This document shows positions 40,598 to 51,995 of a DNA stretch of 64,000 nt, piece after piece. A program made the translations under genes and the position numbers. The DNA lies in contig JOBE01000010.1 in the NCBI GenBank assembly GCA_000717735.1, forward strand, positions 124,001 through 188,000, read 5' to 3'. Each line of letters begins with the position of its first letter. Within the stretch, counting starts at the first letter, position 1. The stretch comes from Streptomyces griseoluteus (GTDB lineage: Bacteria; Actinomycetota; Actinomycetes; Streptomycetales; Streptomycetaceae). Under the pieces are notes generated by a model. That model searched no databases. It saw only the letters and a list, made by a program, of their open reading frames with translations, and was not told the origin of the DNA.

Positions 40598-41317
40598 GTG
40601 CTGTCCGACTTCTTCGAACGGCTGCTGAGACGCGGCGGAGCGGACCCGAGTGCGCCCGCGCGGCCGCTGGGGACGCTCGTCCTCGACGCCGACTTCTCCT
40701 CCACCGAGCAGTGGACCGCGGGCCGGTCCTGGGCGTATCCGGATGGCGGCCCGACCAATCCCGGCGACAACAAACTCGACCACCTCACGGCAGACCCGTC
40801 GTACAGCAGGACCGGCGTGTTCCGGGCGACCCGCCGGGCGGACGGCAATTGGGACGCGGGGCTGCTCACGACGGAGGGCAGCCCCGAGGGCTTCCTCGTG
40901 CGCGCGGGCGACGTCCTGGAGGCGCGCGTGCGGTTGCCGGTGGAGGCGGGCGCCTGGCCGGCGATCTGGACCTGGCTCGACGGCGGACAGGAGATCGACG
41001 TCTTCGAGTACCACCCCGACAACCCGGACCTCCTCGAGCTGTCGAACCGCATTCGGGGACGCCATCTGTACTTCCGGGACCCCGCGATCCAGCCCGGGGC
41101 GTGGGTCGACCTCCGGGTCGAGTTCGGCGCGCGCAATGTTGTGTGGTGGGTCAACGGCGCACAGGTCTTCGACGACCGGCGCGGGGTGGGGCGTTCCTGG
41201 CGGGCCCACCTCATCGTCAACCTGTCGGTGTGCGCGGGCCGCTACCACCCGGCGCCCGATCCCGGCACGTCGGAGATGTCGTACGAGGTGGCGGAGTTGC
41301 GGGTGTACCGCGCCTGA
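40598..41317 (+). CDS. GH16-like glycoside hydrolase without signal peptide
   Basis: 239 aa from GTG 40598 (GGAG at 6 nt); ATG 40586 is an alternative. It has a jelly-roll beta-glucanase-like fold with the GH16 catalytic pattern E-x-D-x-x-E: Glu132, Asp134 and Glu137 in 'GGQEIDVFEYHPD'. 'AGAWPAIWTWLDGG' precedes it and 'WVDLRVEFGARNVVWWVNGA' follows, both normal for GH16. The protein starts with a charged helix ('LSDFFERLLRRGG') and shows no Sec or Tat signal, which is unusual for an enzyme of extracellular glucans. It may act inside the cell or leave by another route. Confidence 0.75.
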   Translation: MLSDFFERLLRRGGADPSAPARPLGTLVLDADFSSTEQWTAGRSWAYPDGGPTNPGDNKLDHLTADPSYSRTGVFRATRRADGNWDAGLLTTEGSPEGFLVRAGDVLEARVRLPVEAGAWPAIWTWLDGGQEIDVFEYHPDNPDLLELSNRIRGRHLYFRDPAIQPGAWVDLRVEFGARNVVWWVNGAQVFDDRRGVGRSWRAHLIVNLSVCAGRYHPAPDPGTSEMSYEVAELRVYRA

Positions 41318-41464
41318 CCCCTCTCTCGGTGCGACCCGGCCGGCGCTCGCCCCGGATCGGGAACACGAGGGGGAGGCGGCCTCTCGGGGAACGGGCGTTG
41401 CGTAGGCTCCGACGGAGCGTTCCGCACGCCCGCACCGCGAGTCCGTACGACGAGGAGGACCCCC

Positions 41465-42196
41465 ATGAACACCGCCGACGAGGGACGGCAGCGGCTCGAC
41501 GAGGCCAGTGTGCTCAACGCGAAGAGCACGCTGCTGCAGCTGCTCGCCCGCGCGGGGGTCTACACGGGTGACGCCGAGGAGCTGATCGGACTCGTCGAGG
41601 CCGGAGCCCTCGCCCTGGCGCACGCGGAGATCGGCGACAGCCCGCGGGACGCCCCCCAGGAGAAGGGGCCGCTCTACGCGTCCGGCTGGTCCGACGGCGC
41701 CCGCGAAGCCGTGGACGCCCTGGGCGCGCTCGCGGAGCAGGCCCTGATCCGTGCCGTCACCGCCGGCCCCTCGGCCTCCGCCCCCGACGAGCGCTCCCCC
41801 GTCCGGAGGGCGGAGATGGAGCGGGCCAAGGTGGCGGTCACCCCGCTCCACCTCTCGTTCTCCGAGGTCTCCGACCTCGACCCGGAGGTCACCGACCAGG
41901 TGCTCGGCGCCGTCCTGCGCACGATGAGCCCCCGGGAGCGGGCCGGGTACCCGGGCCGTCTCGCGGAGTTCGCGGCGGCCCACCGCGCGCAGCTGGGGCG
42001 GTTGTTCGCGGCGTACGGGCCCGGTGCACCGATCGCCGTCCACGGGCGCTACTCCCTGGTCCACTCCCCCACCAGCGTCGCCGTTCTGGAACGCCTCGCC
42101 GCGGCGCCTTCGGCCCTGCACGAGGAGTGGGACGCCGCCGAGCTTCCGCCCGCCTGGCTGGACGGACTGACGGCGGCCTGGGGTTCGCAGGCCTGA
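41465..42196 (+). CDS. uncharacterised 243-aa protein
   Basis: A soluble, mainly helical, acidic protein with no signal peptide or membrane segment. Recognisable features are 'LLQLLARAGVYTGDAEELIG' near the N-terminus and 'LFAAYGPGAPIAVHGRYSLV' near the C-terminus. I know no matching family. The ATG follows GAGGAGGAC. It precedes the iron-box region, but its stop is about 100 bp upstream of the box, so it is probably not part of the iron regulon. Confidence 0.6.
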   Translation: MNTADEGRQRLDEASVLNAKSTLLQLLARAGVYTGDAEELIGLVEAGALALAHAEIGDSPRDAPQEKGPLYASGWSDGAREAVDALGALAEQALIRAVTAGPSASAPDERSPVRRAEMERAKVAVTPLHLSFSEVSDLDPEVTDQVLGAVLRTMSPRERAGYPGRLAEFAAAHRAQLGRLFAAYGPGAPIAVHGRYSLVHSPTSVAVLERLAAAPSALHEEWDAAELPPAWLDGLTAAWGSQA

Positions 42197-42289
42197 GCCG
42201 GCGCGCTCAACTGGGCTCTCCTGATGAGCAGTTGCGGTCGCTCGCCCCGAGGGCGCGCGACTGTTCGGCGATTCCACCTCCACCAGTAC

Positions 42290-44573
<2,284 letters not shown>

Positions 44574-44590
44574 GCGGAGGAGGAACGGGG

Positions 44591-45520
44591 ATGAGGACGA
44601 CCGTCACCGACGGCGTGGACGGCGCGACCGCCGTGGCCGCCGTGGACCTGCCGGCCAGGGACGTCCCCTGGTCGGAGGAGCTGCAGGGCCGGACCGTCGT
44701 CCTCAAGTGTGGCGGCAGCACCCTGATCGACCCCGCGCTCCGGCGGTCGTTCGCGCAGGACGTCGTCGAACTGTGGCACGCCGGGCTGCATCCGGTCGTC
44801 GTGCACGGCGGCGGCCCCCAGATCAGCGAGATGCTCGACCGCCTCGCGCTCGAGGTCAGGTTCGAGGCGGGGATGCGGGTGACCACGCCGGAGGCCATGG
44901 ACGTGGTCCGCATGGTGCTCACCGGTCGCGTGCAACGGGAGCTGGTCGGGGCCATCAACGCCCACGGGCCCTTCGCCGTCGGCATGTCGGGCGAGGACGC
45001 CCACACGCTGACCGCCGAGCGGCGCCCGGCCTGGGTGGACGGCCGGGCCGTCGACATCGGCCTCGTCGGCGACATCGTGGCCGTGGCCCCCGACACCGTA
45101 CGGGACCTCCTGGCCGGGGGCCGCATCCCGGTCGTCTCGCCCGTCGCACGCGGCACGGACGGGCAGATCTACAACGTCAACGCCGATCTGGCGGCGTCGG
45201 CACTGGCCGTCGCCCTCGGCGCCGACCGGCTCGTGATGCTCACGGACGTCCCCGGGCTCTGCGCGGACTGGCCCCGCCGCACCGAGGTGATCCCCCGTCT
45301 GACGGCGGGCGAGCTGGACGCGCTGCTGCCCGGCCTCACGGGCGGGATGCTGCCGAAGATGGAGGGCTGTCTGCGCGCGGTCCGGTCCGGGGTCGGGCGC
45401 GTCCACGTCCTCGACGGGCGGACGCCGCACGCCGTCCTGCGGGGCGTTCTCACCGAGGAGAGCCCCGGCACCACGGTCCTGCCCGACGGCGCGACGGACG
45501 ACCAGGAGATCCGAGCATGA
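44591..45520 (+). CDS. argB: acetylglutamate kinase, iron-regulated copy
   Basis: Phosphorylates N-acetylglutamate; 309 aa of the amino-acid-kinase fold. '[14 protein letters not shown]' binds phosphate, '[15 protein letters not shown]' the acetylglutamate, and '[14 protein letters not shown]' and '[14 protein letters not shown]' are conserved late motifs. The start is ATG 44591, set by GGAGGAGG at 7 nt; an in-frame ATG at 44570 overlaps the argJ stop but lacks a site. The usual kinase start 'KYGG' reads 'KCGG' here, a small change in a conserved loop. The enzyme is normally feedback-inhibited by arginine, and this copy may be less so. Confidence 0.95.
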   Translation: MRTTVTDGVDGATAVAAVDLPARDVPWSEELQGRTVVLKCGGSTLIDPALRRSFAQDVVELWHAGLHPVVVHGGGPQISEMLDRLALEVRFEAGMRVTTPEAMDVVRMVLTGRVQRELVGAINAHGPFAVGMSGEDAHTLTAERRPAWVDGRAVDIGLVGDIVAVAPDTVRDLLAGGRIPVVSPVARGTDGQIYNVNADLAASALAVALGADRLVMLTDVPGLCADWPRRTEVIPRLTAGELDALLPGLTGGMLPKMEGCLRAVRSGVGRVHVLDGRTPHAVLRGVLTEESPGTTVLPDGATDDQEIRA

Positions 45521-46719
45521 CCGCCCCGCTGCCCGCTCCACCGCTCACGGACCGCTGGCGGGCGGTCATGATGGACACGTACGGCACTCCCCCGCTGGCC
45601 CTGGTCCGCGGCGAGGGCTGCACGGTCTGGGACGAGACCGGTCGCGCGTACACGGACTTCACCGGCGGCATCGCGGTCAACACCCTCGGACACGCGCACC
45701 CGGCCGTGGTCGCCGCCGTCACCGGCCAGGTCGCACGGCTCGGACACGTCTCGAACCTGTTCGTCGCCGAACCGCCGGTCGCGCTGGCGGAACGGCTCCT
45801 CGGGCTCTTCGGCAGGCCGGGGCGGGTGTTCTTCTCCAACTCCGGGGCGGAGGCGGTGGAGGCGGCCTTCAAGGCGGCCCGCCGCACCGGAAGGACCCAC
45901 GTCGTCGCGATGGAGAACGGCTTCCACGGCCGCACCATGGGAGCCCTGGCGCTCACGGGGCAGCCCTCGAAGCGCGAACCGTTCCTGCCGCTGCCCGGGG
46001 TGGTGACCCACGTGCCGTTCGGGGACGTCGGGGCCCTGCGCGCGGCCGTGACGCGGGACACCGCGGCGGTGTTCGTGGAACCCGTACAGGGGGAGGCGGG
46101 CGTGATCCCCGCTCCCGACGGCTATCTGCGGGCCGCCCGCGCGATCACCCGGGCGACGGGGAGCCTCCTCGTCCTCGACGAGGTGCAGACCGGGATCGGC
46201 CGCACCGGGCACTGGTTCGCGCACCAGGCGGAGGAGGGCGTCGACCCTGACCTGGTGACCCTGGCCAAGGGCCTGGGAGGCGGTCTCCCGATCGGTGCCA
46301 CGGTGGCGTTCGGCGCGGCGGCCGTGCTGCTCGGCCCCGGGCAGCACGGGTCCACCTTCGGCGGCAACCCGGTGGCCTGCGCGGCCGGTTCGGCCGTCCT
46401 CGACACCATCGCGTCGGAGGGGCTCCTCGGGCACGCCACGCGCATGGGTGAGCTCCTGCGGGACGGTGTGGCGGCGCTGAAGCACCCCCTGGTGGACGAG
46501 GTACGGGGTGCGGGGCTGCTGCTCGGCGTCGTGCTGACCGAGCCCGTCGCCGCCCGGGTCCAGGGGGCGGCGCAGGAGGCCGGGTTCCTCGTCAACGCCG
46601 CCGGCCCCGGAACCGTACGGCTGGCTCCGGCGCTCACGGTCTCGGCGCGTCAGGTCGGTGAGCTGGTCGAGGCGCTCCCGGCGATCCTCGACGCGAGCCC
46701 CGACGGCAACCTCTCGTAG
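45517..46719 (+). CDS. argD: acetylornithine aminotransferase, iron-regulated copy
   Basis: PLP-dependent aminotransferase, 400 aa, that converts acetylglutamate semialdehyde to acetylornithine. The PLP Lys251 lies in '[15 protein letters not shown]'. '[19 protein letters not shown]', '[16 protein letters not shown]' and '[15 protein letters not shown]' are class III signatures. ATG 45517 overlaps the argB stop. It is the last gene of the operon; a perfect 14-bp hairpin follows. Confidence 0.95.
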   Translation: MTAPLPAPPLTDRWRAVMMDTYGTPPLALVRGEGCTVWDETGRAYTDFTGGIAVNTLGHAHPAVVAAVTGQVARLGHVSNLFVAEPPVALAERLLGLFGRPGRVFFSNSGAEAVEAAFKAARRTGRTHVVAMENGFHGRTMGALALTGQPSKREPFLPLPGVVTHVPFGDVGALRAAVTRDTAAVFVEPVQGEAGVIPAPDGYLRAARAITRATGSLLVLDEVQTGIGRTGHWFAHQAEEGVDPDLVTLAKGLGGGLPIGATVAFGAAAVLLGPGQHGSTFGGNPVACAAGSAVLDTIASEGLLGHATRMGELLRDGVAALKHPLVDEVRGAGLLLGVVLTEPVAARVQGAAQEAGFLVNAAGPGTVRLAPALTVSARQVGELVEALPAILDASPDGNLS

Positions 46720-46736
46720 GGACCGGCAGCTTCGGA

Positions 46737-46768
46737 GCGCGGGCGGCGGGCACCCCCGCCGCCCGCGC
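46737..46768. terminator. 14-bp perfect GC hairpin
   Basis: GCGCGGGCGGCGGG (46737-46750) pairs with CCCGCCGCCCGCGC (46755-46768) around CACC, between argD and the convergent importer operon. Confidence 0.8.
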
Positions 46769-46797
46769 CCGCGGGAACGCCCGGAGGCGGCGCGCCG

Positions 46798-47028
46798 CTA
46801 TCCGCACGCCCGTCCGGGATAATCGGCTCTCTCCGGTACGCCGGCCTCGCGCATCCGGCGCAGGACCTCCGCCAGGGACGCGTCGTCGACGTCCACGGGC
46901 ACGTTGGACTCCGTGTCGAAGACCATGGTGTCCGCGTCCGGGTGCCAGATCACCCACCGGGGCGGCGACGCCGGGGCGTCCCACAGGGCCGCGAACGGTG
47001 CGAGGTCCTTCTCTTCCGCCGTGCTCAC
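46798..47028 (-). CDS. small uncharacterised protein (76 aa) ending the importer operon
   Basis: Its GTG 47028 overlaps the stop of the amidohydrolase gene by four bases and follows GAAGGGAA, so the two are translationally coupled. The peptide is acidic and soluble, with a Trp/His-rich stretch 'RWVIWHPDADTMVFDTESN' and then a helix 'ASLAEVLRRMREAG'. I do not recognise the family. Its position at the end of an iron-controlled transcription unit suggests a link to siderophore handling, but that is inference. Confidence 0.65.
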   Translation of the reverse strand: MSTAEEKDLAPFAALWDAPASPPRWVIWHPDADTMVFDTESNVPVDVDDASLAEVLRRMREAGVPERADYPGRACG

Positions 47029-48599
47029 GGGGTTCCCTTCTCGGTGCGTCCGTCGACGTACGTCGCCACGACCTCGATGTCCCCGATCCGTGCGGTGTCG
47101 ACCCGCCGGGGATCGTCCCCGAGGACCACGAGGTCGGCGCGCTTGCCCGGGGTGAGGCTGCCCGCGCTGTCGTCCCAGTGGCAGGCGTACGCGCCGGCGA
47201 CGGTGTAGGCGTACAGGGCCTCGTCGACCGTGACGCCCTCGTCCGGTCCGATCAGGCGGCCGGACGTGGAGGCGCGTTCGACCATGAACTGGATCGCCCG
47301 CAGCGGCGAGCCGTCCGTCACCGGCCGGTCCGAGCTGCCGACCAGCGTGACGCCGTGGTCGAGGAATCCCCGGCCCCGGTACATCCACGGCGCCCGCCGC
47401 TCCCCCATGACGTCCGCGTAGTCGTCGCCGAAGTAGCGGAGGAAGTTGGGCTGGACCACGGCGCTCACGCCGAGCCGGGCGAAGCGCGGGAGCTGGTCCG
47501 GGCGGATCAGGCCGGCGTGCTCCACGCGGTGCCGGGCGTCGGGGCGGGGCCGTCGCTCCTGGGCCCGTTCCAGGGCGTCCAGGGCCAGGTCGGCGGCCCG
47601 GTCCCCGATGGCGTGGACGGCGAGCTGCCAGCCGGCGAGGTGGCCGTCGACGACGAGGTCCGCGATCCGCTCGGGGTCGTCCTGGAACTGTCCGGTGTGG
47701 GACATGCCCTCGTACGGGTCGGTGAGCGCCGCCGTACGGGCCATCATGCCGCCGTCGGTGTAGATCTTCAGGGCTCCGAGGGAGAGCCAGTCGTCGCCGA
47801 AGCCGGTGCGCAGGCCGAGGTCGAGGGCGCGCGGGATGCCGTCGTCGCGGTGGGCGGCGCGCGGCCTGAGGGTGTCGCCCGCGGCCATGAGCTGGACGCG
47901 CAGGGGCAGCCGGCCCCGGTCCCTGAGGAGTTGGTACGCGCCGAGTTCCACGGGGCTGTGGCCGAGGAGGCCGCCGCCGATGCCCGCTTCGGCGCAGGCG
48001 GTGATCCCTTCGGTGAGGCAGGTGCGGCCGGCGCGCTCGATGGCGTCGGCGAGTTCGTCCTGGGAGTACGGCAGCCGGAGTCGCCGTACGGCGGTCATGG
48101 CGCTCTCCGCGAGGAAGCCGTTCCCGTGGGGGACTTCGGCGGGGAGCAGGTCGAGGACGGCGCTGTTGACGACGCAGGCGTGCCCGGAGTCGTGCATGAG
48201 GAAGATCTTGCGGCCCTGGCTGACCCGGTCGAGTTCGGCGGCGGTGAGATGGCGGCCCAGGGCCCGCTGGTCGTAGCCGGCGATGTCCACCCAGGCGCCG
48301 GGAGCGGTCTGGCGTGAGACGGCGTCCGCGACGACGGCGAGGACGTCCTCGACGCGCTCGCAGGGCGCGATGCTCGGGGTGTTCGCCTTGAGGCCCGCCC
48401 AGGCGAGGTGGACGTGGCTGTCGATGAAGCCGGGCAGCACGGTGGCTCCCTGGAGGTCGACGACCTCGCGGGCGGGAGTTGAGGTGACGGCCTCGTCCAG
48501 GCCCACGATGCGTCCCCGCCAGATGCCGAGGTCGTGGGCGACCGGGTGGTCCGGGTCCATGGTGAGAAAGCGCGCGTTCGTCAGCCTCGTACAGAGCAT
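47025..48599 (-). CDS. YtcJ-like amidohydrolase
   Basis: A 524-aa metal-dependent hydrolase of the YtcJ/amidohydrolase-3 group. Metal ligands appear in 'LPGFIDSHVHLAWAGL', 'WQLAVHAIGDRAADLALDAL', 'RHRVEHAGLIRPDQ' and 'VGSSDRPVTDGSPLRAI', and 'GGMMARTAALTDPYEG' is family-typical. There is no signal peptide. The usual substrates are imides, amides or formamides; none can be assigned. It lies 58 bp downstream of the FecE-type ATPase on the same strand, so it may cleave an amide bond in an imported siderophore. That would be a new role for the family. Confidence 0.85.
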   Translation of the reverse strand: MLCTRLTNARFLTMDPDHPVAHDLGIWRGRIVGLDEAVTSTPAREVVDLQGATVLPGFIDSHVHLAWAGLKANTPSIAPCERVEDVLAVVADAVSRQTAPGAWVDIAGYDQRALGRHLTAAELDRVSQGRKIFLMHDSGHACVVNSAVLDLLPAEVPHGNGFLAESAMTAVRRLRLPYSQDELADAIERAGRTCLTEGITACAEAGIGGGLLGHSPVELGAYQLLRDRGRLPLRVQLMAAGDTLRPRAAHRDDGIPRALDLGLRTGFGDDWLSLGALKIYTDGGMMARTAALTDPYEGMSHTGQFQDDPERIADLVVDGHLAGWQLAVHAIGDRAADLALDALERAQERRPRPDARHRVEHAGLIRPDQLPRFARLGVSAVVQPNFLRYFGDDYADVMGERRAPWMYRGRGFLDHGVTLVGSSDRPVTDGSPLRAIQFMVERASTSGRLIGPDEGVTVDEALYAYTVAGAYACHWDDSAGSLTPGKRADLVVLGDDPRRVDTARIGDIEVVATYVDGRTEKGTP

Positions 48600-48616
48600 G
48601 GGCAGTCCGTTCCCGG

Positions 48617-48717
48617 GTCGCTGTCGCTGTCGTTTGTCGCCGTCGCCGTCGCCGTGGTCAGGAGGTCTTGGCCATCACGGTGTCCGAGGAGTCGGCATCG
48701 GCATCGGCATCGGCATC
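48617..48717. repeat. hexanucleotide repeats around the ATPase stop codon
   Basis: GTCGCT/GTCGCC-type hexamers run from 48617 to 48659 in the spacer. (GGCATC) x4 covers 48694-48717 inside the ATPase gene, encoding an alternating Ala-Asp tail. Such tracts can change length by slippage. Confidence 0.8.
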
Positions 48718-49548
48718 GGCCGGCGGGTACCGCTTGGGTGCCGCGGGCACCATCAGCGGGGTTCCCGTCTCCGGGTCGTCGATGATCCGGCAGGGCAGGC
48801 CGAAGACGTCCTCGACCAGTTCGGCGGTCATGACGGTCGACGGGTCGCCCTCGGCCGCGATCACTCCCCCGGGCCGCATCACGATGAGGTGGGTGGCGTA
48901 GCGGCAGGCCTGGTTGAGGTCGTGCAGGACCGCCACGATCGTGTGGCCCTTGCGGGCGTGGAGTTCGGCGCACAGGTCGAGGACCTCGACCTGGTGCGCG
49001 ATGTCCAGGAACGTGGTCGGTTCGTCGAGGAGCAGGATCGAGGTCTGCTGGGCGAGGACCATGGAGAGCCAGACGCGCTGGCGCTGGCCGCCGGACAGGT
49101 CGTCGACCGGCCGGTCGGCGAGTTCGAGCACACCGGTCTGGCGCATCGCCTCGACCACGGCGGCCTCGTCGTCGGCGGACCACTGCTTCAGGAGGCCCTG
49201 GTGGGGGTAGCGGCCGCGGGCCACCAGATCGCCCACCGTGATGCCGCCGGGCGCGGTCGAGGACTGCGGGAGCAGTCCGAGCCGGCGGGCGACCTCGCGG
49301 GAGCGGTACGAGGCGATGGCCGCGCCGTCGAGGTAGACCTGACCGGTGCGCGGCTTGAGCATCCGGGCGAGGGCGGTGAGCAGCGTGGACTTGCCGCAGG
49401 CGTTCGGCCCGATGATCACGGTGAAGGAGTGGTCGGGGACGTCGACGCCGAGGCCGGTCGCCACGGTCCGCTGGTCGTAGGAGAGGGTGAGGTTCTCGGC
49501 GCGCAGGCGGGTGGCGGGGCGGGGGGCCGGACGGTTCGTTGCTGTCAT
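48658..49548 (-). CDS. FecE/FepC-type iron-siderophore ABC transporter ATPase
   Basis: A 296-aa ATPase with Walker A 'IIGPNACGKSTLLTALARML', Q-loop 'LGLLPQSSTAPGGITVGDLV', signature 'DDLSGGQRQRVWLSMVLAQQ' and Walker B 'ILLLDEPTTFLDIAHQ'. The last of these is the classic siderophore-importer form. The C-terminus ends in an Ala-Asp repeat encoded by a hexanucleotide tract, probably disordered. ATG 49548 overlaps the end of the second permease gene. It powers the two FecCD permeases upstream. Confidence 0.95.
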   Translation of the reverse strand: MTATNRPAPRPATRLRAENLTLSYDQRTVATGLGVDVPDHSFTVIIGPNACGKSTLLTALARMLKPRTGQVYLDGAAIASYRSREVARRLGLLPQSSTAPGGITVGDLVARGRYPHQGLLKQWSADDEAAVVEAMRQTGVLELADRPVDDLSGGQRQRVWLSMVLAQQTSILLLDEPTTFLDIAHQVEVLDLCAELHARKGHTIVAVLHDLNQACRYATHLIVMRPGGVIAAEGDPSTVMTAELVEDVFGLPCRIIDDPETGTPLMVPAAPKRYPPADADADADADSSDTVMAKTS

Positions 49549-50675
49549 GCGCGGCTCTTTCGCGACTCGGTGACCAGTAGCCAGATGAGGTAGAGGCCGC
49601 CGACGCAACCGGTCGCCGTGCCCACCGGGAGCAGTGCGGGGGCGAAGAGGCGTTGTACGGCGAGGTCGCTCAGGGCGAGCATGACGGCGCCCATGAGGGC
49701 GGACGGCAGCAGCGCGGGCCCGGACGATCCGGTGATCCTGCGGGCGACCTGGGGCGCGGCCAGGGCGATGAACCAGATGGGGCCGGTCACGGCGGTGGCG
49801 AACGCGGCCAGGGCGACGCCGATGACGAGGAGCACGGTGCGGGTGCGGGTCACGTCGACGCCGAGGGCCATGGCGGTGGTGTCGCCCATCTCGACCATGG
49901 AGAGGCGGCGGGAGAGGAGGAGGGCGAGGGGCAGGAGGACGGCGACGGCGATGCCGATGGCGTGGGCGTGCGTCCAGAGCCGGTTTCCGAGGCTGCCGAT
50001 CAGCCAGGCCTGCGCCTCCAGGGCTTCCTGGAAGGTGGCCCTGGTGATCAGGTACGAGTTGACGGCGAGGAGCAGGGCGCTGACGCCGATGCCGACGACG
50101 ACGAGGCGGAAGCCCTGGATCCCCCGGCCGATCATGAGGAGGTGGACGGCGAGGGCGGTGGCGAGGCCGCCGATCAGCGCGCCGAGCGCGATCTGGGTCA
50201 TGCTGCCGTGCAGCACGACGATGACGACGAGGGCGCCCACGGCGGAGCCGTTGGTGAAGCCGATGATGTCGGGGCTGCCCAGCGGGTTGCCCGTGATGCT
50301 CTGCAGGATGGCCCCGCTCACGGCGAGGGCCGCGCCGACGCACAGCGCGGTCACGAGCCGGGGCATGCGCAGGGTGTTGACGACGAAGTCGGCGATTCCC
50401 GTTCCGTCGCCGGTGAGGGCCTGGAGGACCTCTCCGATGGTCAGGTCGAAGTCGCCGGTGGTCAGGGTGACGCCCATGACGGCGACGAGCGCGACGAGGA
50501 GGGCCGCGGTGACGGCGACGGTACGGCCCCGTACGAGCAGGGAGACACCGCCGGAGCGGGTGCGGACGGCCCGGCCGGTGACGACGCGGGGCCGGTCCTG
50601 GGCGGTCGTGGGCCCGGGCCGGGATCCGGGCGACGGTTCGGGCGCGGAGGCCTTCGCCTCCCGTACGGCAGTCAC
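49545..50675 (-). CDS. FecCD-family siderophore permease, second subunit
   Basis: A 376-aa membrane protein. About 60 disordered residues precede about 10 helices, with 'GAILQSITGNPLGSPDIIGF', 'VVVGIGVSALLLAVNSYLI' and 'PIWFIALAAPQVARRITG' typical of FecD/FepG/FhuB halves. GTG 50675 overlaps the stop of the first permease (GTGA). It pairs with the preceding permease to form a heterodimeric channel. The binding lipoprotein that should deliver the siderophore is missing from this operon. Confidence 0.93.
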   Translation of the reverse strand: MTAVREAKASAPEPSPGSRPGPTTAQDRPRVVTGRAVRTRSGGVSLLVRGRTVAVTAALLVALVAVMGVTLTTGDFDLTIGEVLQALTGDGTGIADFVVNTLRMPRLVTALCVGAALAVSGAILQSITGNPLGSPDIIGFTNGSAVGALVVIVVLHGSMTQIALGALIGGLATALAVHLLMIGRGIQGFRLVVVGIGVSALLLAVNSYLITRATFQEALEAQAWLIGSLGNRLWTHAHAIGIAVAVLLPLALLLSRRLSMVEMGDTTAMALGVDVTRTRTVLLVIGVALAAFATAVTGPIWFIALAAPQVARRITGSSGPALLPSALMGAVMLALSDLAVQRLFAPALLPVGTATGCVGGLYLIWLLVTESRKSRA

Positions 50676-51760
50676 AGCATGACCAGCTTTCGGCGGCGGC
50701 ACAGGGCGATGAAGAGGGGGGCGCCGATGAAGGCGGTGACGATGCCGACCTGCACCTCGCCGGGGGCGCCGAGCACCCGGCCGAGGACGTCCGAGCCGAT
50801 GAGCAGGACGGGGGCGATCAGCATCGAGTACGCGAACACCCACCGCTGGTCGGGGCCGACGACGAACCGGGCGATGTGCGGTACGGCCAGGCCCACGAAG
50901 CCGATGGGTCCCGCGGCGGCGGTGGCGGCCCCGCACAGGAGCATCACGGCGACGGCGCCGAGGGCGCGGGTCCGGCCGACGTTCACCCCGAGGGCCCGGC
51001 CCATCTGGTCGCCCATGGCCAGGGCGTTGAGCGACGGGGCGAGGACGAGGGCGACGAGGAGGCCGATGGCGATGAACGGCAGGGACATCAGGACGATGTC
51101 GTAGTAGCGGCCCGCGAGGGAGCCCACGGTCCAGAAGCGGAACTGGTCGAAGGCCCTCGGGTCGAGCAGCAGGATCGCCCAGTTGAAGGCGTACAGGACG
51201 GCGGTCACGGCGGCGCCCGCGACGACGAGCCGTTCGGGGGAGGCGAGTTTCCGGCCGGAGGAGCCGAGGAGGAAGACGCCGACGGACGCGGCGGCGGCGC
51301 CCGCGAGGGCGAACCACACGTAGCCGAGGGGGGCCGCGATGCCGAAGAAGGCGATGGCCACCACTACGCCGGCGGAGGCGCCCAGGTTGACGCCGAGCAT
51401 GCCGGGGTCGGCGAGCGGGTTGCGGGTCAGGGCCTGCATCAGGGCCCCGGCCAGGCCGAGCGCCGTGCCGACGAGCAGGCCGAGGACCGTCCGGGGGATG
51501 CGGTAGTCGTGGATGATCACCGAGGTCTCCGAACCGTCCGGGTTCCACAGGACGTTCCAGGTGGCGGTGAAGGGGATGCCCCGGGTGCCCACCCAGATGC
51601 TGAGGAGTCCGACCAGGACCAGTGCGGCGAGGGCGAGGACCAGGCCCAAGCCGCGGAACGCGGCTCCGGTGCGGCCCGTCGGAGGCGGTGCGGCCGGATC
51701 GGGGGCCCCTTCCGCCGGACGGGGCTGCTGTCCCGACACCACCCGGGCTTCGACGGCCAA
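50672..51760 (-). CDS. FecCD-family siderophore permease, first subunit
   Basis: 362 aa from TTG 51760, which has GGGGGAG at 6 nt. Other in-frame options are GTG 51814, just downstream of the iron box, and GTG 51742/51739. About nine to ten helices carry 'GALMQALTRNPLADPGMLGV', 'LAMGDQMGRALGVNVGRTRA' and 'PIGFVGLAVPHIARFVVGPD'. It is the first gene of the importer operon, controlled by the iron box at 51833-51851. Confidence 0.92.
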   Translation of the reverse strand: MAVEARVVSGQQPRPAEGAPDPAAPPPTGRTGAAFRGLGLVLALAALVLVGLLSIWVGTRGIPFTATWNVLWNPDGSETSVIIHDYRIPRTVLGLLVGTALGLAGALMQALTRNPLADPGMLGVNLGASAGVVVAIAFFGIAAPLGYVWFALAGAAAASVGVFLLGSSGRKLASPERLVVAGAAVTAVLYAFNWAILLLDPRAFDQFRFWTVGSLAGRYYDIVLMSLPFIAIGLLVALVLAPSLNALAMGDQMGRALGVNVGRTRALGAVAVMLLCGAATAAAGPIGFVGLAVPHIARFVVGPDQRWVFAYSMLIAPVLLIGSDVLGRVLGAPGEVQVGIVTAFIGAPLFIALCRRRKLVML

Positions 51761-51832
51761 CGACAACTCCCCCTGGCGGCGGTTCAGATGTACGACGAGA
51801 GCCCCACGGCACACGGACCGACGGATCGCGAC

Positions 51833-51851
51833 TTAGGCGAGGCTAACCGAA
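51833..51851. promoter_or_regulatory. iron box for the importer operon
   Basis: TTAGGCGAGGCTAACCGAA matches 16 of 19 positions of the DmdR1/IdeR consensus and sits directly upstream of the first permease gene. Confidence 0.85.
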
Positions 51852-51947
51852 CCGAATCGAGCGGTCAACGCGCCCGGCGGGACCCGGCCGGGACACCCGC
51901 CTGGTCTCGGACACGACTCGTCGCGGACCCCGCCCCCAGCCCTCCGG

Positions 51948-51966
51948 TCAGAGTAGGCTTACCTAA
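51948..51966. promoter_or_regulatory. iron box for the exporter operon
   Basis: TCAGAGTAGGCTTACCTAA matches 15 of 19 consensus positions; the right half is perfect. It ends 29 bp before the ATG of the first exporter gene. Confidence 0.75.
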
Positions 51967-51995
51967 CCATTCGCTCACCTCCGTGAAGGAGTCAC

